From Amoeboradix gromovi (Eukaryota > Sanchytriomycota > Sanchytriomycetes > Sanchytriales > Sanchytriaceae), in the NCBI GenBank assembly GCA_018985225.1, contig JADGIF010000003.1:1-55019 (forward strand): a stretch of DNA of 55,019 bases, in the 5' to 3' direction. The position numbers and the translations under genes were made by a program. Shown here piece by piece: positions 1 through 9,575 of the stretch. The notes under the pieces are model-generated. The model searched no databases. It saw only the letters and a list, made by a program, of their open reading frames with translations, and was not told the origin of the DNA. Every line of letters begins with the position of its first letter. Positions within the stretch are counted from its first letter, which is position 1.

Positions 1-71
1 TGATAGCATTTCCTCCGTATGGAGCACCTCCTTTAAAAACGAGTTAGTCTAGTTTTTATATTTGGTGTCCC
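1..71 (+). mobile_element. Right end of a short TIR element (copy M1)
   Basis: These bases match the right ends of the TIR elements near 20.8, 30.4, 39.4 and 43.9 kb and the inverted copy near 50.0 kb. The copy ends in the shared terminus TATATTTGGTGTCCC. It is truncated by the window edge, so its left end and length are unknown. It lies about 200 bp upstream of the first gene. Confidence 0.85.
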
Positions 72-237
72 ACATATCTTGTCTTTCCAACTTTTGGACT
101 ATTTCCCATCTACGATTAAAGGAATATTTCTGTAGTTTGAGCAGTACCTAAATTAGCCATACACAAGCCATATACTGCTTCACAATCTTGGATTTGATCA
201 CTTGATACCGTCGGATCTTGGCTTTATCTCGTCGCCC

Positions 238-244
238 TATAAAA
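238..244 (+). promoter_or_regulatory. Probable TATA box of the KNH-repeat gene
   Basis: TATAAAA lies about 30 bp upstream of the ATG at 273, implying a very short 5' leader. Position and sequence are the only evidence. Confidence 0.4.
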
Positions 245-272
245 TCAACTGAACTCCAATTGATTGAAAATC

Positions 273-2140
273 ATGGTTTCCTCTTCAAGTTGTGGCTTCC
301 TTCAATCTCTTTTATGTGTGTTGATGTTTTCAACCACTTTAGGTCAAATTACTACATTGGAAGCCAAATACCAGAAAAATTCTGATATCAACTTCAATGT
401 AACAGATTCACACGATATTTCAAAAACTAGTGTATTTATTTCCAACAATCAAGGCCCTCACTTCTTCAACGTTCTAGTCAGAAAAGTTGATTCTAAATTA
501 GACCAAATTTCAGTTACATTACCAAGCACCTTTGCATCAGGAAAAGGGTTCTTTTTTGAAGTGGTTTATGAGGGAAAAGAGCATTACAGCTATAAATCCA
601 GTGAATTTGAAATTACTGGTTCGGGTTTTGAGATTTCTGATTCCAGTTTATCCTTCAGTTTTCCATCAAGAGACATTGTTGTTGACATTGACACTGTGTA
701 TGATGTGCAATTTAATCAGCATTATCTTTTTAAGCCCGTCAAGTTGTCTTCTTATTTGGTTCGCGCTGATTCTATAAATTTGGGTATCTTTCCCTTAAAT
801 GACAATTTATCTCCTGGGCATTTTTCATTTGAATGGAATGTTTCCTCTGATATAAGCACCTCCAAGTTTTATTACATCTACGTAGAAGCTGAATTTGAAA
901 ATACTAAATCTGGTTCCTTTTCGCCGCAATTTAGCATCAACAATCCAAACGATGTTGGAATAGCTGATGGTATTAACGTTAAATTTAATTTTCCTAAATC
1001 TTCGAATGTTTTATTGATTAATGAGCAGTACACAATTTCTTGGGATTACTTAGTGGAACCAACATCTACAGTGGTAGTGCAGTTGCTGAAAACTAATAAC
1101 AACGAGATTAAAATTGCTTCCAATTTGGGGGTTATTGACAACTCGCAATCTGCTGTAGTCGATGGTGCATTTAATGTTACGGTTCCTAATGTGTCTCCAG
1201 GTAACTTTTACCAAATCTTGTTAACTGGAAAAATGAATAATGATTTTGTGTTTAGCGAGTTATCTCAAGTATTCTCCATAGACATAACTAATGATAATGG
1301 GCTACTATTTACTTTACCGCAAGTTGACGATTTGTACTTTGTAAATCAAGAATATGATGTTAATTTTAACTTTACTGGTTCAAAAGTACCAAAATCTGTT
1401 GAATTCGAGCTATGTAAAGGTGCATTCGATACTTTTCCTATCGACCAGACTATAGCCGAAGATGCGTCTAAGTTGACTGACTTTGTTGATGGTAAAATCA
1501 GTGAATTATCTTTTAGAATCCCTGTATTTACTGTCTCCTCTATAATCACTTTGAATTACGACAACTATCAGTCTACTGATGGGTTTACTTTTCAGATTCC
1601 ATTTTTTGTTACTTCTGGTAAGGACTACTTTATTAGAGCTCAAATAAAGTACCAAGATGATTTGGTGAAACAGTTCAGTTCTCCAAGCTTTGCAGTCCAA
1701 GGAGGTTCAGGTATTTTGTTAATAACTTAGATTCAAGTGTAGTGCAAGTTAGTTTACCAATTCCAGGCCAAGTGCTAAAGATTGGAGATGTGTATAACAT
1801 TGGATGGACTCTACATGCAATAGGCTCTGTCAACAGTCTAACAATTGAGTTATTCAGAGCTACAGATGTTGTAGTAGATAGGCAAATTAAAACGCAGGTG
1901 ACAAAAGTAAAATCTATTGCAGAAAACCTACAGCCTAGAAAGATTACATTCATGTGGACTGTTGATAGTGATTTGGATCCCGAAGGTAGCTATTACATTA
2001 GAGTTGTTGGGCATACAGACACAGAGGATATTGTGGGAGTTGGTGGTGAATTCTATATTAGTACTGCCGCAATTCCATTGAGATTCCGAGTGCTAAAGAG
2101 GGATTACTCATCAGTGCAGAAAATGGTAAGCGCTTACTAG
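273..2140 (+). CDS. Secreted protein with repeated Kre9/KNH-type Ig-like domains
   Basis: The gene reads as join(273..1710, 1731..2140), giving about 615 aa. The frame stays open upstream of 273 but has no ATG, so 273 is the start. The N-terminus is a typical signal peptide (MVSSSSCGFLQSLLCVLMFS). At least four repeats of roughly 110 residues follow, each with a hydrophobic-aromatic core such as NEQYTISWDYL, NQEYDVNFNF and GDVYNIGW. This is the pattern of the fungal Kre9/KNH domain found in cell-wall and GPI-linked proteins. No GPI-type hydrophobic tail is visible, so the protein is probably released or wall-bound. A 20-nt intron links the third and fourth clear repeats; without its removal the frame stops at 1728-1730. 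It converges on the tRNase Z gene, with 21 bp between stops. Confidence 0.72.
1711..1730 (+). other. Ultrashort intron, 20 nt
   Basis: The sequence is GTATTTTGTTAATAACTTAG. Removing it (phase 1) fuses two open frames and yields an intact KNH repeat after the junction. It ends in ATAACTTAG, like the other short introns here. A 32-nt alternative ending at 1742 also keeps frame but lacks that ending. Confidence 0.75.
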
Positions 2141-2161
2141 TAAATGAGATTTATTTTTTAT

Positions 2162-4249
2162 TTATTGCTTTATTAATTCAGGTTGCGATTTTGATTCCAA
2201 ATGAGATGAATCGATGGCAGCGTTTACTTTCTGCAATGATCTACCATACTTGTCAAAATCTTCATCAGTGATAGGAATAGTTAAACCATCATGAGCTGGT
2301 ACTATTTTGTATTTCGACTTTTCACACTCCTTTAAAATAGATTCTGGGTGATGCTGCTTAAACTTGGTGCTGAAATGAGTTAAAATCATTCTCTTTGCTT
2401 TAGATTCCATAAACACTCTATTCGCATCAGATAGAGTAGAATGTTGTTTGCTAAAAGCATTTTCTACATCATGCGATTCAAAAGTACACTCATGAACCAG
2501 CAAATCACAGTTAGACGCTAAATTAGAAAGACCTTGGCAATACCTAGTATCACCACTGTATACGAACGTAAACCCATCAGTGCATATTTTAACTGCGTTA
2601 GCCTGTCCTGGGTGATTAACGGGGATAGTATCAAATTGAATGTCTAACTGTTTTAAAAAGTGTGATTTAAATTGCAGATTAACTTTGTTGAAGTTAAAAG
2701 TAGACAATCTAGAATCAGACTGATACTCTATAGGAGTAAACCAGTTAGATAGCAGTAAATGGATACGATCAAAGTCGATGTATTCCAATTGCTTGGATAG
2801 CTGAGTAAGCCAATGCAGTAGTTTTGGAGTAACTACAACGAATAGGCTAGTGTTTTTAGTACACTCAGACCACCTTTTTAATATGTTTTGTAAACCACTA
2901 TGATGATCAGCATGGCCGTGGGAAATATAAATACATCTCAATGCACTCCAGTACTCCTTCTCTTTTAACCAGTTCTCTTCATCAGTCAAGGTACCATTAC
3001 GAACAGAGAATATTATAGATCTTAAAGTGTCTTCACCAGGATCTAATAAGAATCTTTTGTTCTTGTAAAACAAACTGTACCCAGAAACATTTTGATTCAC
3101 TTGAGGGATAGCTGAGCCAGTGCCATATGCAGTGAAAATAGGTACGTTATCAGGCAAAATGAGTGGTTTTGTTACTTCAATGGGATTGTATTTGCGAATG
3201 GTCTTCGTAAACAACGGATACATTGAGAAATCAATAAAGCTTTCATCCCACATTATACCGGAGGAGGGAGAGAAATATTTGGACACGCTGCTCAACTTTT
3301 GAATCTGCTGTTGATAAAACGGTAAACCAACATCGGACTTGATATCTATTAGATGATGAGTAGCATTGGAAAGGGAAGTGACAATGGATTGATACTCAGG
3401 AGAGTTGTAAATGTTACTTGTAGTAGAGTGAACTACCAAGATATCTAAACTGCGAAAATTAGAGGTATAAATGTTTAAATACGGATGGGTAGCGAGATCT
3501 TCACAGTATTCCATGCTAGGGCAATTAAGTAACAAAATAATTCTACCAAATCTAGGAGGGCCACTGATCATGTCTAAATTTATCTTTTTGCCATTTAGAA
3601 CGTACTCTTGATTTGCACTAATAATTCTGAGGTCACGCCTAGGGATTTTAAGCTTATCAACCGCGTCGATATCTATTTTACCACGAAATGAAGGTAGATG
3701 AATACACCAACTAAGTAAAGTTGTATCTACTGCATTTGACTTGACCACTTTTTTCCTCTTAACTGTGCTGCCTTTTTTAACAAACATCGGAAACACTTTA
3801 ATATGGGCGTCTTCATAAAACGACAATTCACGGTTAATTTTAATTCCAGGCTCGCCATTTGATATTCTACAGAGTTTATCAAACTTGATGTCCTTAATTA
3901 CTTGTTTTTTTTGTATTTCGTCTTCCAAATTTGATCTCAAGAAATCGAAAATGGTTGCATGTGGAAGTCTTTCTGTGAAAATAGACATGGCTTGAACATA
4001 ATCATTCATATTCGATGCAAATATGCTAGTATGTTTTCCTGATACACTATTGGTCATTAAAAGTCCGAATAGTCCAGTACTATTTTGACGATCAGATAAG
4101 AAAACGTGAGACACATTCTGTAGTGACAATCTGGCATGCATTACATCTCTTTGAAAACCCTCGTTGGGACCGAACACATAACAGCTTGAAGGTGTTGTTA
4201 GTAAAATAGACTTACCAATTATCTTCAAGTCAATCGACATCCGGGACAT
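2162..4249 (-). CDS. TRZ1: Long-form tRNase Z (ELAC2/Trz1 type)
   Basis: This 695-aa protein has the length of long-form tRNase Z, the metallo-beta-lactamase endonuclease that removes 3' trailers from pre-tRNAs in nucleus and mitochondria. The C-terminal half carries the zinc-binding HxHxDH motif (HGHADHHSG, first His at residue 444), then NHPGQANA, the metal-ligand YSGDTR segment, HECTFE and LTHFS. All are hallmark positions of the catalytic domain. The N-terminal half is the degenerate, non-catalytic lactamase-like half seen in the long form. The start is the first ATG (MSRMSID). No obvious mitochondrial targeting peptide is seen. Family assignment is secure. Confidence 0.95.
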   Translation of the reverse strand: MSRMSIDLKIIGKSILLTTPSSCYVFGPNEGFQRDVMHARLSLQNVSHVFLSDRQNSTGLFGLLMTNSVSGKHTSIFASNMNDYVQAMSIFTERLPHATIFDFLRSNLEDEIQKKQVIKDIKFDKLCRISNGEPGIKINRELSFYEDAHIKVFPMFVKKGSTVKRKKVVKSNAVDTTLLSWCIHLPSFRGKIDIDAVDKLKIPRRDLRIISANQEYVLNGKKINLDMISGPPRFGRIILLLNCPSMEYCEDLATHPYLNIYTSNFRSLDILVVHSTTSNIYNSPEYQSIVTSLSNATHHLIDIKSDVGLPFYQQQIQKLSSVSKYFSPSSGIMWDESFIDFSMYPLFTKTIRKYNPIEVTKPLILPDNVPIFTAYGTGSAIPQVNQNVSGYSLFYKNKRFLLDPGEDTLRSIIFSVRNGTLTDEENWLKEKEYWSALRCIYISHGHADHHSGLQNILKRWSECTKNTSLFVVVTPKLLHWLTQLSKQLEYIDFDRIHLLLSNWFTPIEYQSDSRLSTFNFNKVNLQFKSHFLKQLDIQFDTIPVNHPGQANAVKICTDGFTFVYSGDTRYCQGLSNLASNCDLLVHECTFESHDVENAFSKQHSTLSDANRVFMESKAKRMILTHFSTKFKQHHPESILKECEKSKYKIVPAHDGLTIPITDEDFDKYGRSLQKVNAAIDSSHLESKSQPELIKQ

Positions 4250-5553
4250 GTACTGTGAAAAGTAAACTGGAGGGGTAAAAGGGATGAGAAGAAAAACACA
4301 ACACCCAGTTCGAGCACTTAAAGCTATACATCATTTAATAACAACATAAATACATTTACTAATACAGTAAGGGACTAACTCCAGTATGCGACACTGAAAC
4401 ATACAGCCTGAAAATTACTTACTCATATCGTAGCTTTCTCACTGAGTGCAATAGTCTGGACAACCTAGATCTATATACACAAGCTCTTTCTAGAGCAAGA
4501 AGCTATTTGTTGCTTAACTGCATAAACAATGGCCATTTAAAGCCTTCCAAGTTATTTCTGCCATCCTTGATTTTCTCATGGGTGTATATCCAAGTTCGAA
4601 GCAATAAGCCCTCGTATGGCAACTTGATCCAGCTCACAAACCAATACATTAACTAAGAAGATCCTCAAACAAAAATGGCAACCTGGTGTGCAACCCAAGT
4701 GCTTTACGAAGTCTCTAAACTACGGGCTTGCCTATTTATTTTAATCAGTACTAAAAGTAAATCAACTGGCTTAATTCGAATCAAAAAGAACTAATATAAG
4801 CAATTATGGACATACTTTTCAGTTGGTCATATCTTCTTCTCACAAGTTTACGCTTTCATCTATACGATCCAACCTGTCATGAGCTTAGGCAGGAATGATT
4901 GTTAACAAAGATTCCAAATTAATTAAAAAACGGGAGATTTGATGTATGTAAAGCCCATTCTGACAACATGTACTAATTTTGAAGTAAGAGGAACACCTAG
5001 GAACCACACTAGATAACCCATCATCATTGATTCATCATGCTCAATGAGAAAATGCTTGATGGCATATTATGGGAACATCATTCCAGGGGTCCTCCAACTT
5101 GGACTTGGAAATTTTCTGAATTGGGTACCAAATACAAAAATTGAGTTAGGAAAGGCGATGACTGCGAATATGAGACTAGTACATACGATTGGTGCCTTAG
5201 CATCTTCTTGGTTTCGGAACATCCAAAGATTGCTACAGCTGTTATGGTGGAGTGATCACGGGTATAAGAGCATTCAGCAATCTAATAGAGATCCAAAGCT
5301 AAACGGGTTTACTTCCTCTGCTTTACTCATGGGTCAAGATGTAAATGAATGTGACAACAATCATCAAGTCATAAAAAGTCAAGTGAGTAGCAGTCCTTAC
5401 CACACTAGAAATGAAGAGAAAGTGTTTGCAACGAATATTGACATAAAGCATGGGTGATAAAATATGGGATATTTCTGCTTGACTAGTTTCATCAATAAGG
5501 ATGGGACACCAACTTTTAAAATTCAATAAAATGTGAAACTTCGATTAAACCAA
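4250..5553. other. Intergenic region, 1.3 kb, no convincing gene
   Basis: This stretch separates the divergent tRNase Z and coiled-coil genes. It holds one ATG-started frame of 137 codons at 5044-5457 on the plus strand. I recognise no family in it, and its composition is not clearly coding. No TIR end or Fanzor-like block was found by eye. It may be decayed mobile-element DNA plus the two promoters. Confidence 0.5.
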
Positions 5554-6534
5554 ATGGAAACATACTCTGAACTTTTAAAAGCTGCGCCCCTACTGATAAG
5601 CTCCAGTAATAAAAGAGATAACATAATTAAAGTTGGTGATTTATGTAGAGAGTTGGAAAAGATTTTAAAATGTCCAACAAATCCACATTTAAAGTTTGCA
5701 CTTAAGTTGGAATTAGCTCAGCAGAAAGTAGATTATAAAGAGATAGTCAAGGATATTCTGCTGTACTACAAGCCTTATCTCTCTGTTCATCAGATAATAA
5801 TGACGATTTATACAAATCTTACTTTAAGAATCGAAGACAAGGAAGAGTGCAAAAAGACAATGGAATCACTATACCAGGTTCAGGAAGAATCTCAAATGCG
5901 TATGGAGTTGATATCTTTGCAAAAAAGCAGTGACACTCTGGATCATTTTTTAAACACGCAATATGAGGACACAATTAGCAGAAACTCTAGCTTAAATCCT
6001 TACCAGTTAAGGTATATAATTACGCAATACAAAGAGAGACAGGCTGAGATTGACTCTATGAAATCTAAATTACAAGCCCACTTGAACGTACTTGATGACA
6101 ACGCTCAAAAGTGGAAAGAGATAAACAATAATCTGGATTTAAACAGACACAAGGGCCACCTTGATAAACTGATTGATATTTATCAAAAGCGCAATATATC
6201 TCGTGTCAAACTGAGCAATTTAGATGAGGAAATCGACAATTCAAGCAATGTATCCGTCAATTTGATAGACCCACATGCTCAGCCATCCCCTAAACTAATC
6301 CAGAGGTTTTCTTTCAGCATACCTGACGAAGATCCAACTTTCAGCGATGTAATGGACGAATTGCAAATAGTGCATGCTACTGAACAAGTTACAAATGATA
6401 AATCGAATCCAAATACAAGGCAATTCAGCATAAATCATTTAGAGGATTATCTAGAGTTTAAAAAGGCAGATATGGCTAGCATTCCGGAACTGGATTTACA
6501 CTTGGAATTGTTGGAGAAGACCAAGCAAAAATGA
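5554..6534 (+). CDS. Coiled-coil protein of unknown function
   Basis: This 326-aa protein starts at the first usable ATG (METYSELLKAAP); an ATG at 5531 is followed at once by TGA. It is charged and largely helical, with heptad-like stretches around residues 100-215 (for example YRLRYII-like and QYKERQAEIDSMKSKLQ segments). There is no membrane segment or signal peptide. The C-terminal third is more polar. The arrangement recalls cytoskeletal or kinetochore/augmin subunits, but no diagnostic motif is visible, so no function is assigned. It ends with TGA followed by AATAAA-type sequence and is 98 bp upstream of the co-oriented eIF2B-like gene. Confidence 0.7.
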   Translation: METYSELLKAAPLLISSSNKRDNIIKVGDLCRELEKILKCPTNPHLKFALKLELAQQKVDYKEIVKDILLYYKPYLSVHQIIMTIYTNLTLRIEDKEECKKTMESLYQVQEESQMRMELISLQKSSDTLDHFLNTQYEDTISRNSSLNPYQLRYIITQYKERQAEIDSMKSKLQAHLNVLDDNAQKWKEINNNLDLNRHKGHLDKLIDIYQKRNISRVKLSNLDEEIDNSSNVSVNLIDPHAQPSPKLIQRFSFSIPDEDPTFSDVMDELQIVHATEQVTNDKSNPNTRQFSINHLEDYLEFKKADMASIPELDLHLELLEKTKQK

Positions 6535-6632
6535 AATTAAATAAAACCAAAATAAATCAAAATGTTAGTTCAGTTATCTTCTATTTGTACTTCTGTGTCT
6601 TGTTTTCTATTTTACTACTATTTTACTAAACA

Positions 6633-7511
6633 ATGGAGCTTGAGTTTGACCAATGCTGTACACTGATTAAAAAGCTGCTTACTAAATCGAGCACGCTTTA
6701 TCAGTACTTGGATCTTGTGAATCAGCAGAATCAGACCTTTTTATTAAACGGGTACATCTTGCAGTACAACACAATCAAATATTGCTTATCCAAAATTAAA
6801 GAAGAAGTAGAAGAGGAATTAGCTTTGGATTATACGCCGTTAGACGAGTACCTAGAGAGTAGAATGTGCTCAATCCCTGATAGACCAATGAATACAAGTC
6901 GCAAGTTAGTTCTCAAGGGCATTAATGAGTGCATGGAAGAGAACAAAGACAGTTGTAATGTAATAGCTAATAGACTAGTTGAATCACTCACTGGTGACAC
7001 TAGTTATATTCTAGTAGCAGGTGATGTTGAGCATTACTTTAGAGTAATAGATAAATCGTTGATTGAGAACCATTTATTTATCTGCCTAGACATGGATCAA
7101 GCGCATGCATTGGGTAAATATGGATTGAAGGTTCTCTTCATTCTTGAGTCTCATTTGTTTTCCATAATGCCAAAGATAGACAAAGTCTTGTTAAATATTC
7201 ATCTCTTGCTTAGCTCTACTTCCATTGTCGCAAAAACTGGTACTTCTAATATTTGTTCCATCGCAAAGTACTTTAGAATACCTGTTATTGCCACTGTTCC
7301 AAATCAAGCCATTTCTAGTCAACACGCAGAACAATTAATCGACGTGAAACAGCTGCAGCTACCCCGTCCAGTAAAAGCAAATGGAATTAAATCACAGTAT
7401 GATATTATTCCAATAGATCATGTGGATATACTAGTAACTAGCCAGGGAATTTATTCAAGCACTTATGCATATCAGTTAACTCGAGAATTTGCAAGAGGAT
7501 TTGAGGTTTAA
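6633..7511 (+). CDS. eIF2B regulatory-type subunit, probably beta (GCD7-like)
   Basis: This 292-aa protein has the architecture of the eIF2B alpha/beta/delta family, parts of the guanine-nucleotide exchange factor for eIF2. A helical N-terminus is followed by a Rossmann-like domain with VLLNIHLLLSSTSIVAKTGT, then IPVIATVP, then the C-terminal YDIIPIDHVDILVTS block. The last residues (SSTYAYQLTREF) most resemble the beta-subunit ending, whereas alpha usually ends in TDLGVLTPSAVSDEL. It is somewhat shorter than typical beta subunits. The family is fairly clear; the subunit call is tentative. It converges on a membrane-protein gene with 23 bp between stops. Confidence 0.72.
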   Translation: MELEFDQCCTLIKKLLTKSSTLYQYLDLVNQQNQTFLLNGYILQYNTIKYCLSKIKEEVEEELALDYTPLDEYLESRMCSIPDRPMNTSRKLVLKGINECMEENKDSCNVIANRLVESLTGDTSYILVAGDVEHYFRVIDKSLIENHLFICLDMDQAHALGKYGLKVLFILESHLFSIMPKIDKVLLNIHLLLSSTSIVAKTGTSNICSIAKYFRIPVIATVPNQAISSQHAEQLIDVKQLQLPRPVKANGIKSQYDIIPIDHVDILVTSQGIYSSTYAYQLTREFARGFEV

Positions 7512-7534
7512 AAATAAATTTAATCATATATAAT

Positions 7535-8566
7535 TTACTTGTCGAATGCCGTAACTCTCATGTTATCATAATGGGCATCTTGAAATGAATGAATCCCTTG
7601 CTGACGTGAATCATTTGAAATATTTGTTTGGTCACTGGTAGTCTGAGCCAAAGTGCTGTCGTCAAGATTTGAAAATCGTGGCTGAGGTAGATTTGCAGGC
7701 TGACCATAATTGCTATCATGTATAAATTCAGATGCGTAGGGGTTCGGGCCACCATACCCAGCATTATCATAATAGGTGGGTTTACCATTGTAGTTGTCCC
7801 TTAAAGAGTCAGAACTTGGTTGAAGAGAATTGTAACTAGAAGAGAAGGCTTGCACCTCTTCCCGTTTCCTGGATTTTCGTTTAAACAAGTAAATTGCAAT
7901 TCCCACAACCAGCAGAACAGCAGCAACAATCATAAGCACAATGGCATATATGGGAAGCTCCTGGGGGCTGCTGTTACCGCCTTCACTTAGTTCCAACTCC
8001 GAATATGATTTACCACATTTTTCCTGAATGTTGTCTTTAGCCAAGGATACAGCGTTGGGGCTTGGCATGTTATTCGCAAATTCAGCTTTACCCTTTAAAT
8101 AATCATAGTTCTCTATCATCTTAGCCATGGATACTCGTGTACAGGCATTGCATGAGATGGAGCCTTCCGTATTATTAGAAAGTACAGTATAATCCGATCC
8201 TTTTTCCTTTAGTAGCTTCATTCGCTCCACTAGACAGTTCTTGGAAGTATCCGATGGACTAGTCATGCATCCAGAATCCCAGTATCTCAACAAAAGACTT
8301 CCATCGCTCCCGGATCGAGTAAGACAACTTGAAAATGCTTTTATCGCGTTGTGACAACTCTCTTGACAGTATGCATTTACTTCATCGATTTGAGTGCTTA
8401 ATGAGCCTGAGTCTTCATGAGTTGCAGTACATGACAGTATGCTGGATTCATATTCAGCAGATAAAGTGCAGCTTATATTTGAATATTTAAGTGGGGGATT
8501 AAACATCAAGTATCCCGGTGATCCTGGCAGTGATAAGAATGTGTAACTCCATGAAGTGATAGTCAT
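7535..8566 (-). CDS. Single-pass membrane protein with Cys-rich ectodomain
   Basis: This 343-aa protein has an N-terminal region of about 200 residues containing roughly a dozen cysteines. One strong membrane helix follows at about residues 206-228 (YAIVLMIVAAVLLVVGIAIY) with a basic stop-transfer KRKSRKR. A cytoplasmic tail of about 110 residues is rich in Ser, Asn, Tyr and Pro. This is type I surface-receptor or adhesin topology. A classical signal peptide is missing from the visible start. The region just upstream is a Fanzor-element relic in the same orientation, so the first exon or promoter may have been displaced. No known family recognised. Confidence 0.68.
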   Translation of the reverse strand: MTITSWSYTFLSLPGSPGYLMFNPPLKYSNISCTLSAEYESSILSCTATHEDSGSLSTQIDEVNAYCQESCHNAIKAFSSCLTRSGSDGSLLLRYWDSGCMTSPSDTSKNCLVERMKLLKEKGSDYTVLSNNTEGSISCNACTRVSMAKMIENYDYLKGKAEFANNMPSPNAVSLAKDNIQEKCGKSYSELELSEGGNSSPQELPIYAIVLMIVAAVLLVVGIAIYLFKRKSRKREEVQAFSSSYNSLQPSSDSLRDNYNGKPTYYDNAGYGGPNPYASEFIHDSNYGQPANLPQPRFSNLDDSTLAQTTSDQTNISNDSRQQGIHSFQDAHYDNMRVTAFDK

Positions 8567-8653
8567 TTAAGAGTTTGAATGTAAGGAGACGATGTTTCTT
8601 GGGGTCTGCAACGTTTTGTACCTCCATGAATGCTCATTCTTATAAGCTCCTCG

Positions 8654-9054
8654 TTAAAAGTCCTGATTTCCGAGAAAATCGAGAACTTCCACAGAGAAAC
8701 TAGCAATGCTAGATGCTCCGTTACAATGATTGCTCACACTTTTACTACCCCGAGGCGAAGTTAAATAAGGGTACATACATTTGATGTATATGTTCCTTGC
8801 TGTCATATGGTCTCTATCTATTTCCAAATGACAGTTGGTACAAGTGTAGGTTTCTAAGTTGGTCTCTTTATAGTACCACACCTTATACATGTCTGACTAG
8901 TAAATGATTCATTACATTCGATTATCGTCTTTCCTCTTTGTTTGCACTTGAACTTCAAGCGTTCCTTGAATGTGTAATGGGACATTGTGGCCATATTTTT
9001 TGCGTCCTTGCTCGATAAGCTACTTATCATTTGACTAGTATTGAACGATGGCAA
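8654..9054 (-). pseudogene. Fanzor/TnpB (OrfB) C-terminal fragment, frameshifted
   Basis: Two overlapping minus-strand frames (9054-8854 and 8890-8654) together show the OrfB C-terminus in order: LPSFNTSQM, MSHYTFKERLKF, the ESFTSQTCIRCG half zinc ribbon, then YTCTNCH and DRDHMTARNIY. These match the second RuvC-like and zinc-ribbon segment of TnpB/Fanzor RNA-guided nucleases. The two halves of the zinc ribbon are in different frames, and the N-terminal two thirds are missing, so this is a dead copy. Confidence 0.82.
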
Positions 9055-9137
9055 ATATATAAGGTCTTATGTATTTGTATGCCGTACCTGTTAGTTATTT
9101 CTTTAGATTTGGCATATTCGGGATTACATCCGTTCAT
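9027..9137 (-). pseudogene. Start of an IS607 TnpA-like recombinase gene, truncated
   Basis: A 36-codon frame begins MNGCNPEYAKSKEITNRYGI. The segment SKEITNRYGIQIHKTLY resembles the N-terminal MerR-like helix-turn-helix of IS607 serine recombinases, which commonly sit just upstream of TnpB/Fanzor. The frame then runs into the Fanzor C-terminal fragment after an internal deletion. The same start context recurs near 26100. The identification rests on one short segment. Confidence 0.4.
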
Positions 9138-9240
9138 TCCATTTACCATTTGCGAAAGGAAGAATATCGAGTATTTAAGCTATTGGAAAAGTCATGAAAT
9201 TATATAAAAATGCATACAAATTCGAGATAAATGATTTATT

Positions 9241-9575
9241 CAAGAAAACAATCGAGCTGTTACTCATAATTTTTGGGGCGCAATGAGTTTTCAACGCTAT
9301 CTTTAATTCATTTTGTAACTCCATAAATTGGTGCAATGACAAGAGTTAGATGACAACAATTATGCAAAGAGAACGTGTTTATTTGGGTTTACATTTATTC
9401 ACCACCTTAGTATATCAAAAAACGGTGGCTAATACGAGAAGCAAGTGATACAGTTTTCTATTTGTTACTACTGCCTTTCAAATAATGATTTCCAAAGGTC
9501 CTGGATTTTTTCTATTTTTGTAGAGTACGCCTCGTGTATAAAATTCATGGGGTACCACCCCTTTATTTACAGGAT
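9241..9575. other. Intergenic, nothing recognised
   Basis: These 335 bp are AT-rich DNA between the Fanzor relic and the 3' end of the type II membrane-protein gene. I see no open frame, TIR end or repeated block in it. Confidence 0.5.

Larger units (their letters stand above)
8640..9240 (-). mobile_element. Internally deleted IS607/Fanzor-type element relic (copy A)
   Basis: Read on the minus strand, this relic has three parts. The 5' flank and start codons (9240 to about 9050) match the region before and around 26106. A broken Fanzor/TnpB C-terminus follows (9054-8750). The last part is a noncoding tail ending near 8645. The tail contains GGGTAGTAAAAGTGTGAGCA and a hairpin-like GATTTTCTCGGAAATC, both shared in related form with six other copies in the window. 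The middle of the element is deleted. It lies between the membrane-protein gene and the type II membrane-protein gene. Confidence 0.75.

Noticed and set aside
1711-1742. A 32-nt intron in the KNH gene
   Set aside because: In frame, but a 20-nt choice ending at 1730 is also in frame, matches the 19-20-nt class and ends in ATAACTTAG.
5044-5457. 137-codon ATG frame in the 4.2-5.5 kb interval
   Set aside because: No domain, signal or homology recognised and composition is ordinary intergenic. It is mentioned only within the interval entry.
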